Shown here in pieces: positions 35,860 through 47,181 of a DNA stretch of 64,000 bases. Every line of letters begins with the position of its first letter. Within the stretch, counting starts at the first letter, position 1. Location of the stretch: NCBI GenBank assembly GCA_963920575.1, contig OY986972.1, positions 6,274,010 to 6,338,009 on the forward strand. The letters are read 5' to 3'. A program made the translations under genes and the position numbers. Below the pieces are notes generated by a model, which saw only the letters and a list, made by a program, of their open reading frames with translations, was not told where the DNA came from and did not search any database. The stretch is from Narthecium ossifragum (taxonomy: Eukaryota; Streptophyta; Magnoliopsida; Dioscoreales; Nartheciaceae).

Positions 35860-38800
35860 TGTCGCGCCCCGACCCGCGAAGGCCCACCCGGGCTGGGCAA
35901 CGCGAATCGGAACCTAACTAATGCGGAAAAATATTGGCGAGGGGTTCCCTCTAACCTACTGGTCTCCCTAAACAATTCATAAACACCCTTATATTACCAA
36001 GATTAACAACCTCAAAGAAATACAATATAATATTCAAATCCTCAAAAGGGTTTACATTTGTACAAGATACTCCCGTAGGAGACTATCTAAACAAAAGATG
36101 GGTAGACATATGATCACCGCTCCTCAAGTACCGCCAGACGCTGCCGCACCACCAAACACCTGCCCCGTAGGGCCTACTGAAGAAGAGCTGACGCCTACAC
36201 CTGCAAAACGCAGCTCCGGTAGGAGTGAGCATAAAGCTCAGTAGGGTTCTACACTACGACACACGGAAAGGGAGAGAACACAATAGTGTCGCCCCCAAGT
36301 AAAGTATGGGTGTACACATGGGCCCCATAACTCCACCGCGTGTCCCTGAGGTCCACGATCATGATCTTCCAGAAGAACTGGTCACATGATGGGTCACACT
36401 CAGTAAGCAAGAAAACAACACTGCCGACTCACTAGCAGGAACCCGACACTGCTGATAAGAAATGACATCGTTGGGAGGAAATGGCACCGCTGAGTAGGCA
36501 CTCCGTCTACTCAAGAGTCGTTATAATTAGACACCGGCTACACCTCAGAACCCGACTCGAGACAGACACGACCTCTAAATCATCGATCAAAAATATATTC
36601 AAGTCATCTAAGCCTATCATCGAAATCAACTAAATACTACATGTAACGCCCGACCCTCCACTGGGCCCCGGCCCGCGGGCTCCCGGTCCGACCAGGATCC
36701 ACCCGAGGGCCCCACCAGACACAATATTGTCCGCTTTTGGCTCACCGCAGAAATATGGGAAAACTTCCCAGTAGGTCACCCATCCCGGGACCGCTCCAAG
36801 GCAAGCATGCTTAACCTTGGAGTTTTCTGTCGGATCACTGCCAACATGGCTTTAAAACGCATTATGTCTATTAAGGGCTCACTATATACTTATATCGAAC
36901 CCCGGACCATACCCAGGCGTTGTGGGATTGCTTACCCGGCTACCCGACTTAGCCCCGCCCTCCAGGCGCAGGCATCTTGTCCCACGGTAGACCCAGCGGG
37001 CCTCACAATCCACCCCCCTTGGAGGCCCAGCGTCCTCGCTGGCACAATTTCCGGCTGAGAACCGGCTCTGATACCATACTGTAACACCCCGGCCCTCCAC
37101 TGGGCCCCGGTCCGACCAGGATCCACCCGAAGGCCCCACCCGACACAAATATTGTCCGCTTTTGGCTCACCGTAGAAATCTGGGAAAACTTCCCAATCGG
37201 TCACCCATCCCGGGACCGCTCTAAGGCAAGCACGCTTAACCTTGGAGTTTTTTGACGGATCACTGCCTACACGGCTTTGAAACGCGTTATGTCTATTGAG
37301 GGCTTACTATATACTTATATCGAACCCCGGACCATACCCATGCGTTGTGGGATTGCTTACCCGGCTACCCGACTCAGCCCCGCCCTCCAGGCGCAGGCAT
37401 CTTGTCCCACGGTAGACCTAGCGGGCCTCACACTACAATCCAACCTGGACCTTGCTACCCGCCACGGTCCTAGAGCTAAATCCGAGCTACCCGAAAGCCT
37501 CGGATCGGCGATCGACCCATCGCCCACGCCCTTTCCTTATGCATCTAATGCATTAACATAATGCATGCTATGATCATACCCAAGTAAGACTTAGACATGC
37601 AACAGTATGATAGGCGACACAAAAGTCTAACTGGATCGCTGCAGCGATACTACCAACCGCTGCCAACCAATCCACAGCGGGTCCCGGCATTACGACAGTA
37701 CCGCGACCGTCAACCACGGACTCCTGCAACGGGAAACAACCCCGAAAACTTAGATGAACATATAATATAATATTATATGTTCAACACATATAATATTATT
37801 AAAACCAACAAGATCCTCTAATTAGGGGCTAAGTGATCTCATTGATCCGGCATCCAAACAACATCAGATTCGAGATCCAACATAGACACCAGCAGATAAA
37901 CATGCTGCGATCAATTTATCCAAAATCGGGAAACATTCGACAGCTAGATTAACCGGAAAACACTAATCAAAATCACTAATCTCACTAATTACTTTTAATT
38001 GCTGCAACGTAGCCCATCCGTAGGAAAATCATAAAAAATCATAGAAAAAATAGAAAACTGTGAAACTGGTTGGGTCTGAGAGTATATTCAAATATCTACA
38101 ACTCTCAAGTTCATCATAAGTCCAAATAATGCACGTACACGCCGAAAAACACGCCGTAAATCGGCTGTTCTTCAAGAAAAGAGAAATCAGAAAATCCGAG
38201 TTTAAACATGTTAAAATCCTACTAAAAACTCAATCAAATCTTATGAAACTCTTATCAGTAATTAAGCTAAGCAAGAGGCACCCAACAAAACCAAGAACAC
38301 CTAGATCTACCGCTAGATCTAGAGAAAACCCCCTAAATAACCCAAGTAGGTAGAAACCTACCAGAAGCTCACTCCTCAGCTGTTTCCCCGCGGTATGGCC
38401 ACAAAGACGGCTTCAAACCAAGCCAATGATTTTCCTCTCACTACCACGAGTCCAACAAGCCTTCAAGCACCCAAAACGATGGCCGGAGGAGGGAGAACGT
38501 AGGGGAAGAAGAAGACAGGAAGCAAATCAGAAAAACAGGGGAAGTCGCGGGTTATTTATAGGCTCGAGTATCGATCGCTCCAGGGACTGATTGATTGGAC
38601 TGACCGGCTTAAGTCGGTTCGCGTCCTTATTCAGATACGTCATTCACCGACACAGGTCCGATCAAGGAGCGATCGATCGCACACGGGCCGCCAGCTGCCT
38701 AAAAATAGGCTTCTGCGCGGCCGAGCTTGGATCTTTCAATCCCAAGCCCGTCTAGGGTTCTAGCAAACGCATAAATCAAACATAGGAGCTATGTGTGCAC

Positions 38801-38918
38801 TACACGGGTGTGAAACAAACCGACAAGAAGCAATTTACCAAATTGCCCTTGCGGTCCACAACGAGCCACGGGCTCGACCCAAGCGGTCGACCCAGGAATG
38901 GAGGGACATGTCCTCACA
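35860..38918 (-). mobile_element. Nested solo LTR (family G2, reverse orientation)
   Basis: On the minus strand it starts TGTGAGGACATGTCCC and ends GGTCGGGGCGCGACA. The 5-bp duplication CGATC flanks it (35855-35859 and 38919-38923), and the insertion lies within a GATCGATC palindrome of the host LTR. Without the TRIM element nested in it, it is about 2.26 kb. It has its own GATCGATC-type sites on both sides of 38620 and the TATA sequence CTATAAATAACC near 38555. Confidence 0.9.
36642..37432 (-). mobile_element. Complete TRIM retrotransposon (791 bp)
   Basis: Two near-identical LTRs (37080-37432 as 5' and 36642-37007 as 3', minus strand) begin TGTGAGGCCCGC and end GTTACA. They enclose only about 72 bp. 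Three bases after the 5' LTR lies TGGTATCAGAGC (37065-37076), the primer-binding site for initiator Met tRNA. A purine tract, AAGGGGGGTGGAT, directly precedes the 3' LTR. The 5-bp duplication CTACA flanks it (36637-36641 and 37433-37437). The LTRs differ mainly by a 15-bp indel. It encodes no protein, so it must move with proteins from other elements. Confidence 0.95.
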
Positions 38919-41403
38919 CGATCGATCGGTCCTGAGGACGATAGATCAGATTCGAGGTCGGCACCGACGCTGACGTGTCCAGATAAGGATGCAAACAAAC
39001 CTAAAACCGATCGATTGGTCTCGAGTTCTATAAGAACCCGCGAGCAGCCCCTGTTTTTCTTTTTTCTTCTCTCTTCTCCACCGTTGCTTGGATCGCGGGG
39101 GAGGCTTGTTGCAGAGGCTTGGAGGGGGTGCCAACGAGTAGGGGAGTTAATCTAAACCTTCCCCACAAGGATTAATGGTGGATTAGCGTAGAACGATCGA
39201 ATTCTTCACTTAAGGCTAGTTTAGATGTTCTAGATTAATTGAATGCTTGATTCTTGGAGCTCGATAGGCGATCGGACGACCGACTTCCCTCCCATCGCAG
39301 TGGATCGTTGTACCCTGGGAGTTTTTTGTCTGAAGATCTAGAAAGCAAGGAGTGGTGGGCAAATAAAGCTTAAGGGCACAGTGTGGCACACTGGCCTCGA
39401 TCAAGCGACGTTTCTTCGTCGGATTTGTCTTCCTTCTCATTCATTCCTTTTTCGGATTAACGGTACGTGAAATTTATTTGTTTTGTTAAAACTGATTGTA
39501 AAGGATTACTTGCTACCATAGTAAAAGCAATAATCCTAGTTCTTATTTCCAACAGTAGACATGTTAGCTCGCTGAGACATATCCTGTCCCTATCTAATGT
39601 ATTTCCGGGATCGTCGCCAACGAGTAGGGGAGTTAATCTAAACCTTCCCCACAAGGATTAATGGTGGATTAGCGTAGAACGATCGGATTCTTCACTTAAG
39701 GCTAGTTTAGATGTTCTAGGTTAATTGAATGCTTGATTCTTTGATTAATCTATGCTAGATGATGCTTCTATGTATGCTTAATATATGATCGATGTTTGAT
39801 TGGATTTTTGTGGGATTTAATTCGAACTTAAGTTAGTTTTCCCTGATTTATTTCCGGATTTACGTTTTAATTAGAATAGCTATGTTTGACCTTGATTGCA
39901 GAACTTTACATGAATAATCTCAGTTGATATTCAACACGGACATTGTAGATCTCGGAGTGTTCTTTCGATTCCAACTGATTTTGTATTTTATCTATTTTTC
40001 TATGATGTTTTGCGATTTTTCTAGTGACTTGCGACGAGACCGATCTGAAGCTGTCTGAGCAGTGGATCGATCAATCCCAGGTTAGCCAATGGGGTTTTGT
40101 TGACCATTTTTTTTATGGTTTTCGAGGCTTTCTTCAATCCGATTTTTGAGAGGATCTTTGTGTCGATAAATTGAGTTAGCGTGATAGTTTTCCATGATTT
40201 TTGAAGTATTTATGCAAGGTTTATAGAAGGTTTAACTATTTGTTATGTTCTTGCATCTTATGAATTATAACAAGACAATAGCATGTTATATAAATCCAAG
40301 CCTATATTTATGTATTGTGTATATCTAAGCCCTATGCGAGGCTTGTGGTTGAACCAGGGCAGTCACGCCCCTTGGGCTGTGTAGAATAAAATATTCAACT
40401 ACTAGATTGTCTGTTAGCTGGGGTTGTATTCCTTTTGTAGAGTTTTGGTTGACGCCGTATTTACCGTCGTAATTTTGAAATCTACTCAATCGTTAATCTA
40501 GATTGTTTCCTTAGTCTCATGGAGACTTGTAGGCCTATTGTGCCTACTTACTTCCTTAATCTAGACCTTTGCTATGTTCACCCTTTGACGAGCTATATGA
40601 TGCGCCTAGCCCTGTGTATTATTTGGGATACTGTTGCATGCCTAAAAATCTTAATTATGCGTGTGTGAGCATACATGCATTTGATTGCATTAGAGGCATT
40701 GTAGGCTAGGCGTGGGCGATGATTGATCGCCGATCCGAGGGCTCAGGCAGCTCGGATCTAGCCGTAAGACCAAGATTGGGTAGCAAGGTCCATGGTTGAA
40801 TTGTTGTGATAATCTGATGTTATCGAGGTTAATGTTTAGTTGACTGCATTTACTTTGATTGAGGTGTAGATGTCGTCTCTGATTGAGCCCTTGGTTTGTG
40901 AGGGATGACTGTTAACAGTGGAGGTCATCAGAGTGTATGCTCTGAGGTAGACGGTATACGTAACGTGAGTTTTCTCCTAGAGATGAGATGGAACCTGAGA
41001 CTTTATTGTTTCCCTTCTTTTCAGTGTGACGCAGAATAGAATACTGCTGAGCTTATCCCTCACTCCTACCTAGGCTGCGTTTTGCAAGTGTAGGTGTCAG
41101 CTCTTGGTGGCGCGTTGACGTCCGGAAGTGTTTGAGGGCTTGGGGCTCAGTTTTTACTGCTAGACTGTACAAATGTATAATTTCCTTCTGTAAGGATTTT
41201 TTTTGAGATAGTTATATACATGCCTTTTGAGGATTAGTTATGTATCAGAAATCTTGTCTTATATTAAAGATTACAGTTTTGACCCCATATCGATTGGTTA
41301 ATTTAGATGTATTATTTTATTATAAATATGACATATATGAATTGAATAGATTTGGAATCCTCACGCCCCGGACCGGATGAGTTTTTTTGGTCGGGGTGTG
41401 ACA

Positions 41404-42955
41404 CGACTAAGTTGGATTTTCTGCGAACCGTGATCCCAAAATCCATCAACCAATGTTTGGCAAAGTCAGAAGCTGTGAATCACACGATTGAGCACCATCA
41501 ACTCGTTCTCAAGTCGATCCGTGATTTGCTCGACAAGAGTGCCCAGAGTCCTTAAAGTTTTCACCGCTTCTCGGGTCCTTCTGTCAAACTCTTTGTCGCG
41601 CGTTTCAATCAACTGCTTCAACTCTCACAACTCATCCTCTCAAGTTGCAAGTGTCGCCCTCACCTCCTCAAGTTGCACAGTGGTCTCCTCCAAGCGAGTG
41701 AAGACTGAAGTCGACGCCCCATCCGCTGGCTACCCCACCAACGCGATCAGTGGCGTCAAGTGGTCAGCGTCTCCTCCGCTCTGCGATCCTTCGCTTGTTG
41801 ACTTGGCACAAACTGGCTCTGATAGCAATTGTCACATGAGGAGGATAAATTTTCTCCTTACTTTTTGCCCGGTGATGGCGCCAAGCGGCCCCCACATTGA
41901 GCCCGCACACCGCCGCCGCGCGCCTGTACGTCGCTTGTGCTCCACTCGCACGTCATACGTCTACACGCCGTCTGTGCACAACTTGTGCACTCCGCCCCAA
42001 TTGCCTCTTGACCATCCCTCTTTTTTTTTGCCTTGCACAATCTCAAGCACGCACGAATTTGGGTAAGGGATGAGATCTCAACTTATTTATTGATTAATGA
42101 TTACAAGAGCACTCTTCTCTCACCCCCAATCCTTTTGGAGTACAATCACTCTCAATATAAGAGGCTCTCAACCCAAAACCCTAAAAGAATCACCCAATTC
42201 CTCTCTAGATGCTCAATTTGTGAGCTCTCCCACAGGTCTAGATGCCCCAACATCTAGCGGGGCCTACTCCTTATATAGATGAGAGTTCATGGCTTGCTCC
42301 AACAAGTCAAGTTCCTAGTCCAACTCTAAATCCTTGGCTTCATGCTTATCTCATCATGCAATCAACCAATCACAAAGCTCCCTAGCTTACTTGGACTCTT
42401 ACATGAGTTAGGACTTGCCAAAGATTGCTCTTGCCTAAGTCCGCCCACACCTTGACTCGAAACAGGACTGATTTTCCTATTTCCACGAGTCAACTACCAG
42501 ATCTCCTGTGCCATCTTCCTTATTCACCGTGTCATGTCTTGCCAAAGACCTAAGCCAAGTGGAATTAGTACACTTGCACGCTTAGATTGGTTGCCTCCGG
42601 ACGCGTCGATTGCAACCAACACTTTCCCCGTGCCATCTTTTGTTTTTGCCACGTCAATCTCTTCCATAAGTCTAGTATAGCTGTAATTAGAACTTTTACA
42701 CGGCTGGTTTGCTCTAGCTGGCCAATCGTGTCGCGCGGGGTATTCTGAGTCATAGTCCGACTTGGACTTGGCCGTCTGGCCACGTCGCCCGTGCGCTCTG
42801 CGTACCATCACGTGTGCCGCGCACGTACTCACTGTGCGCGCCATCCTGGGTTGCCTTGGCGCGCGCCGCGCTCGCTTGAATCTTCTCATGGCGTGTCGTG
42901 CTTCGCCTTGGCTTAGGCGAGGAATACTATTCACTTTCATTATGAATTCGTGACA
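41404..42955 (-). mobile_element. LTR retrotransposon fragment: 5' LTR plus broken gag-like start
   Basis: On the minus strand an LTR of about 1126 bp (41830-42955) begins TGTCACGAATTC and ends CTCATGTGACA. It is followed by ATTGCTATCAGAGCCAG, a variant of the Met-tRNA primer site. The next 400 bp encode a coiled-coil gag-like stretch (RLEETTVQLEEVRATLAT, ELKQLIETRDKEFDRRTREA, LVEQITDRLENELMVLNRV) with several stops. It ends where the G2 LTR begins. The LTR start lies only about 150 bp downstream of the alpha-dioxygenase stop codon. Confidence 0.75.
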
Positions 42956-43103
42956 TAAAATACCGGCGAGCTCTTATTGATTCATTAATGGCAGTTTAAT
43001 CTACAAACATTCTGAATGGCCAACACAACATCTTATTTGTATTTGAAACCTTGAAGTTGTAATTGATACAATTACAAAACTCAAGTAGCACCATGCACAT
43101 AGT

Positions 43104-46100
43104 TTAGCCCGGAATGCGAAGGAGAAGTGGTACGAGATTGAAGGCATTTGGAGGAGCATCCCAAACAGAGAAAGCACTAGTAGAATTCATCCATTTGCTA
43201 GTGATATCCGGGAAGTGGCGATGGATGACATCCCTTAGGCTCTCAGTATTGTTCACCCACTCCAGGCCCTTCTTTGTATATGTCTTTTCGTTGAAGTAGC
43301 TTGTGAAGAAACGATCAGCTTCCAACCTCCTGTTATATATACATAGGTTGGCAAATGCTAGTCTTAGCCATCAATACTGCAAATATTAGTACGCAAATGA
43401 AACTACTGCATACAAATTGTTACGTACGCACCTGGATGCCATTATCACGAAAACAAAGAAAGCCGTCTCACTGATGGCGAACCCCTTAATCTTCTTCTCC
43501 GCCATGAGACCTACTAGAAGATCGAGCTTCTCGACGTCATCATGGTACAATTCTCTCAGTGCCTCAATTGCTTGCAAGTCATCTGTCAGGTCCTCCCACT
43601 TGGAGATGGGAATCATCAGAAGCCCCCTTCTGAACTGGTTGTACCTTGGCACGTTCCTCTCTCTGTCTCGGTAAACTGTTGTTTGAACAATATCGATCAT
43701 GCACAAAAACATGCAAATTAGTTGTCATAATTAATAGAAGGAATTAATATAGTCTCTATTCGATCTATACCTTCGAGAGCAGGCAAGTCAACATGATCAG
43801 GTCTCATTGTACCATCAAGATTATCTGGGATGACATCTCTGAAGAACAAAGGGTAGTTCCAGAGCTCAAGAGCGCCGCATGCTTGGTGGCCCATCGACAC
43901 GATTTGCCTCTCGAATCCAATTGAATCTAAACGCGATTCTCCATCTCGACCAAGGAGCTCCTCTATCTTGATTCTACACACAATTAAAAATGCTTCAAAA
44001 GCTAATTAAGCAAGCAAGCAAGAACATGTACAGAGAGAATAAGATATTAAGATTGTAGCATTAATTAGTTAGCAGAGCCTGTGTTTAATTAATTATGACT
44101 TACTCTTCGAGCAGTGGTGGAGATTTATTTGGTCCGGGCCTAGAGTTGATGTTTCGAAGTTGAAGGTTGTCTGGCATAAGGGAATGCATTCGATAAACCC
44201 CGACAAAGTCTTCTGTCAAGGAATATGGAACTCCATGGTTCTCTGGTTTCTTCAGTCCCACAAGGCCTCCTAGGATCGGTCCACCTACATGACCAAATAT
44301 ACTCTTGAACTTCTTCCCCAGCAAACCATACCAATTTGCATGCATTGCTGCATTCAGAGTATCGGTTTTCAGGAGCTCCACAGTCCAATCAATGGTGTGA
44401 ATCTTGGCGATCACTGCGGAGGTCACAAGCCTTGCCTGGTGGTACAACACCTCGTCTTTTAGATGGGGACTTTCCTTCTGTATGTACACATGCATGCATT
44501 GAAGAATATTAGTGTATCAATTAGATCTCACGTACATCAACGTACGTTTATGCATGACTGTTAACAGTTTGTTTGTAGAAGGTGATGCAAATGTAGGTAC
44601 GTATAGTAGGTACCTTTAATGCATCACAAACAGCATTGTGCTCCTTGACGAAGAGGGCTTGCAAGAGGGAAACTCCTGCCCAACTGTTACGTATGTCTCC
44701 AGATATTGGTCTTCCATCACTGTCATGCTGAAGCAAATTATTGTCTCCAATCTTCAGCTTACCATCAATGAAGGTCCTTACTTTTGATCCCGTCGTTGCA
44801 TTATTACCATAGATAACACTTCCATCCCTTCATACATTCATAATTAAAGTAAAAAGAGTAATTAGCATGAATCAGGTTAATTAGATGAAGGCAATAACAA
44901 GAGCAACGGAAAAAAAATGCCATGTTAAAGTGATACAGCTCCTGCATCACTAGCTAGCTCGGTGTATGTAGCGAACAAAACAGGCCGGCCAAACCTTTTG
45001 AATTACTTACCACCAAGGTGTTCTTGCGTTCAAATGTCCAGTTTTAATCCCTTCAGCATGAGTAGGAACCTCTTTGGTCTTGAAGAACTTGAAAGATTTG
45101 TATGGGCATTCGCCAGCAACTTCATTCGGAGCCGTAATTTCCAACTGCACAGATAAAATGAAAAAAAAGGGGCTTATTTCAGAGGCAAATAATTAACATC
45201 CATCATAGCTAATTAAAGTTAGCACTAATAAAATATGTGGGACAACTTAATTGGCGGTTAAATCGCCTCCTTTCGGTTTACATGCAAATGCTTAATCACT
45301 AATTAACCAAATCTATATATTTTTTACTTTAAAAACAAATGGCTTTTCTTAGCTAGGAATTGGTAAACTACGGTGAATTGGATATTCTTCAGTCAGATCC
45401 GAAATTCTAGTCAATTCAAAAGTACATAATAATTATCCGGTTAATAAGTTAATTACTTACAAGGTGAGTCACGTTCTCGCTTTCTCATATCTTCAACTTA
45501 TCTCCTTAATTGGGTGATCCAAACTACTTACGCTACCTGGTGACTTTTCCTCGTAATTAATATTCCAACTTGGTGGCTCATTCTCACCTTCTCCATATTT
45601 TTAAAATTTAGTAGCATCACGTCAGATGATATTTCTATACGTCCATATATAATAGGACCATAACTATATCAAAATGGTGAGTGGAGCTAGGGAGTCGCGA
45701 GGAAAAGGGAATATTCGAATATTCTTGAGGCAGCTGCGAGCTACTTGCAGTATTCAAAGAAAATACAATATTAGTTTAACTTATTTATTCTACAACTGGA
45801 ATTATACTTGTTTAATAACAAGTTGCTCATTAGTATAACTGTTTAGTTTCAGCTCTAGTCAGCATTTAATTGCCTCCATTATCACTGATAAAGTATTATA
45901 TTTTTATATTGAAGAGTTTTTGCAACCCATGCAGCCTCGGGGCTTAGGCTTAATTAATCAAAAAATTAAAAAAGAAAAAGAAAAAGGAGGAGGGGGGAGG
46001 ACATGCATTTAATTGCCTCCATTATTAATGATAAAGTATATACATAAATATATATAATTAAAATGTATATATCCTGCTGTTAATTAATTACCTGTTGGGT

Positions 46101-46878
46101 GTCCTCAAGGTGGTCTACCCAGTCGTGTATCATGAACTGAATCCAAGAAGCTGCTATCAGGTTGAACTGCTTCCCTGTATCCTTCAAGCTCCTCCTAGCT
46201 AGAAGCTTTGTGGCCACTACCACTGGATCAGGGCTCATAATCTATAACACCAAAATATATAGCATCAAATCTCATCTGTTAGACGATCTTCTTCTTCTTC
46301 TTCTTTTTTTCTAATAGGGTGCATGGTGAGCATTTGACTAGCATAGTTCTTCGGAGGAGGTCATATGCATGGTTGGTGGTGAGTTTATTACCTCGTCTCT
46401 CTGCTCCATCGGAGGCATGTTCCTTCCGAAGAACGTAAGCTGGCTGCCGGCCTTCTTGCTCTCCGGGTCATTGTACTCGCCGTTGTCCGTTCTGAATGGG
46501 TAGTCGGCCGGATCGAAGCGAGTAGTGTCCGGCTGGCCGACGATCAGCAGGCTGTACTTGTCGTGGAGGGTGCGGCGTAGCTCAAGGTAGATCAGCCCCA
46601 GAAACACCGGCAGCCGATGCCACAGCTTCAACTTGTCGATGGTGTGCACCACCTGCATATATATATATATACACGTACGACGCATGCAGGATGAGAACTT
46701 TCTAAGGCAAAGATCACCGGAGAAGAAAGTTGAAGATGCATGCAAAACCATATATAGATGAAGAAGTAGTTAATCAAGAGTTGCATACAAGAAAGCTGAG
46801 CCTGTCGAAGAAGGACATCTTCTCTACGATGCCATGGAAACTTGGATCTATACAGGGTCGGAAGAGAAACATGCCCAT
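43104..46878 (-). CDS. DOX: Fatty-acid alpha-dioxygenase (alpha-DOX)
   Basis: Nine minus-strand exons encode 631 residues: 46789-46878, 46392-46652, 46092-46241, 45011-45144, 44614-44827, 44104-44477, 43771-43973, 43432-43675 and 43104-43329. All are GT-AG and all phases agree. The product matches plant alpha-dioxygenases throughout: WHRLPVFLGLIYLELRR, FFGRNMPP, the distal heme His in MIHDW (His156), ISGDIRNSWAGVSLLQALF, KEHNAVCDALK, the catalytic Tyr and proximal His in VYRMHSL (Tyr378, His381), GHQACGALELWNYP, PDHVDLPALE, GLMAEKKIKGFAISE and the C-terminal NPIPL-like end NLVPLLLRIPG. The heme enzyme adds O2 at C2 of free fatty acids to give 2-hydroperoxy acids for defence oxylipins. The start is the first ATG (MGMFLFRPC); a second lies two codons on. 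No plastid or secretion signal is obvious. It looks fully intact. Confidence 0.96.
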
Positions 46879-46933
46879 GGCTATAGCTAGCTTGATTTCT
46901 GAGAAACTAGAAGGATCAGCTCTCTATTAGACT

Positions 46934-46936
<3 letters not shown>

Positions 46937-46976
<40 letters not shown>

Positions 46977-47181
46977 GTTGGAGAGGACGGTGGATAGGCA
47001 TTGCCATCATAGGTGTGCATTGTTGACGTTAAAGCATGAAATTTGTAATTTTCTAAAGAAAAGCCGAGATTGACTTTGAATGTAGGAAGGACGCTTGATT
47101 GATTGGAGTTGGGTTCTCAAAGAAGGATTTAAACCGCATGATATATCTAATTTTTTTTTTTTTTTTAATGAGATGAGTCAA
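46937..47181 (-). promoter_or_regulatory. Putative alpha-DOX promoter with TA repeat and two W-box cores
   Basis: An uninterrupted TA repeat (46937-46973) lies 60-95 bp upstream of the start codon and can serve as the TATA element. W-box cores TTGACT occur at 47070-47075 (plus strand) and at 47176-47181 (minus strand). Alpha-DOX genes are known to be induced by pathogens and WRKY factors, so these sites are plausible, though the motif is short and common. Confidence 0.35.

Larger units (their letters stand above)
35507..41403 (+). mobile_element. Large LTR (family G2), split by a nested inverted copy of itself
   Basis: The LTR begins TGTGAGGACCCG and ends GGTCGGGGTGTGACA. It is interrupted at 35859/38919 by a solo LTR of the same family in reverse. 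The two parts together are about 2.84 kb and align with the nested copy (shared 'gcaatttggtaaatt', 'tagtgcacacatag' and 'gatcgccgatccgagg'). The flanking bases gactc (left) and cgact (right) do not form a clean 5-bp duplication, so the outer LTR may be recombined. It carries GATCGATC repeats near 35799-35859 and a 126-bp internal duplication (39130-39255 and 39616-39741). No retroelement gene lies inside. Confidence 0.8.
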
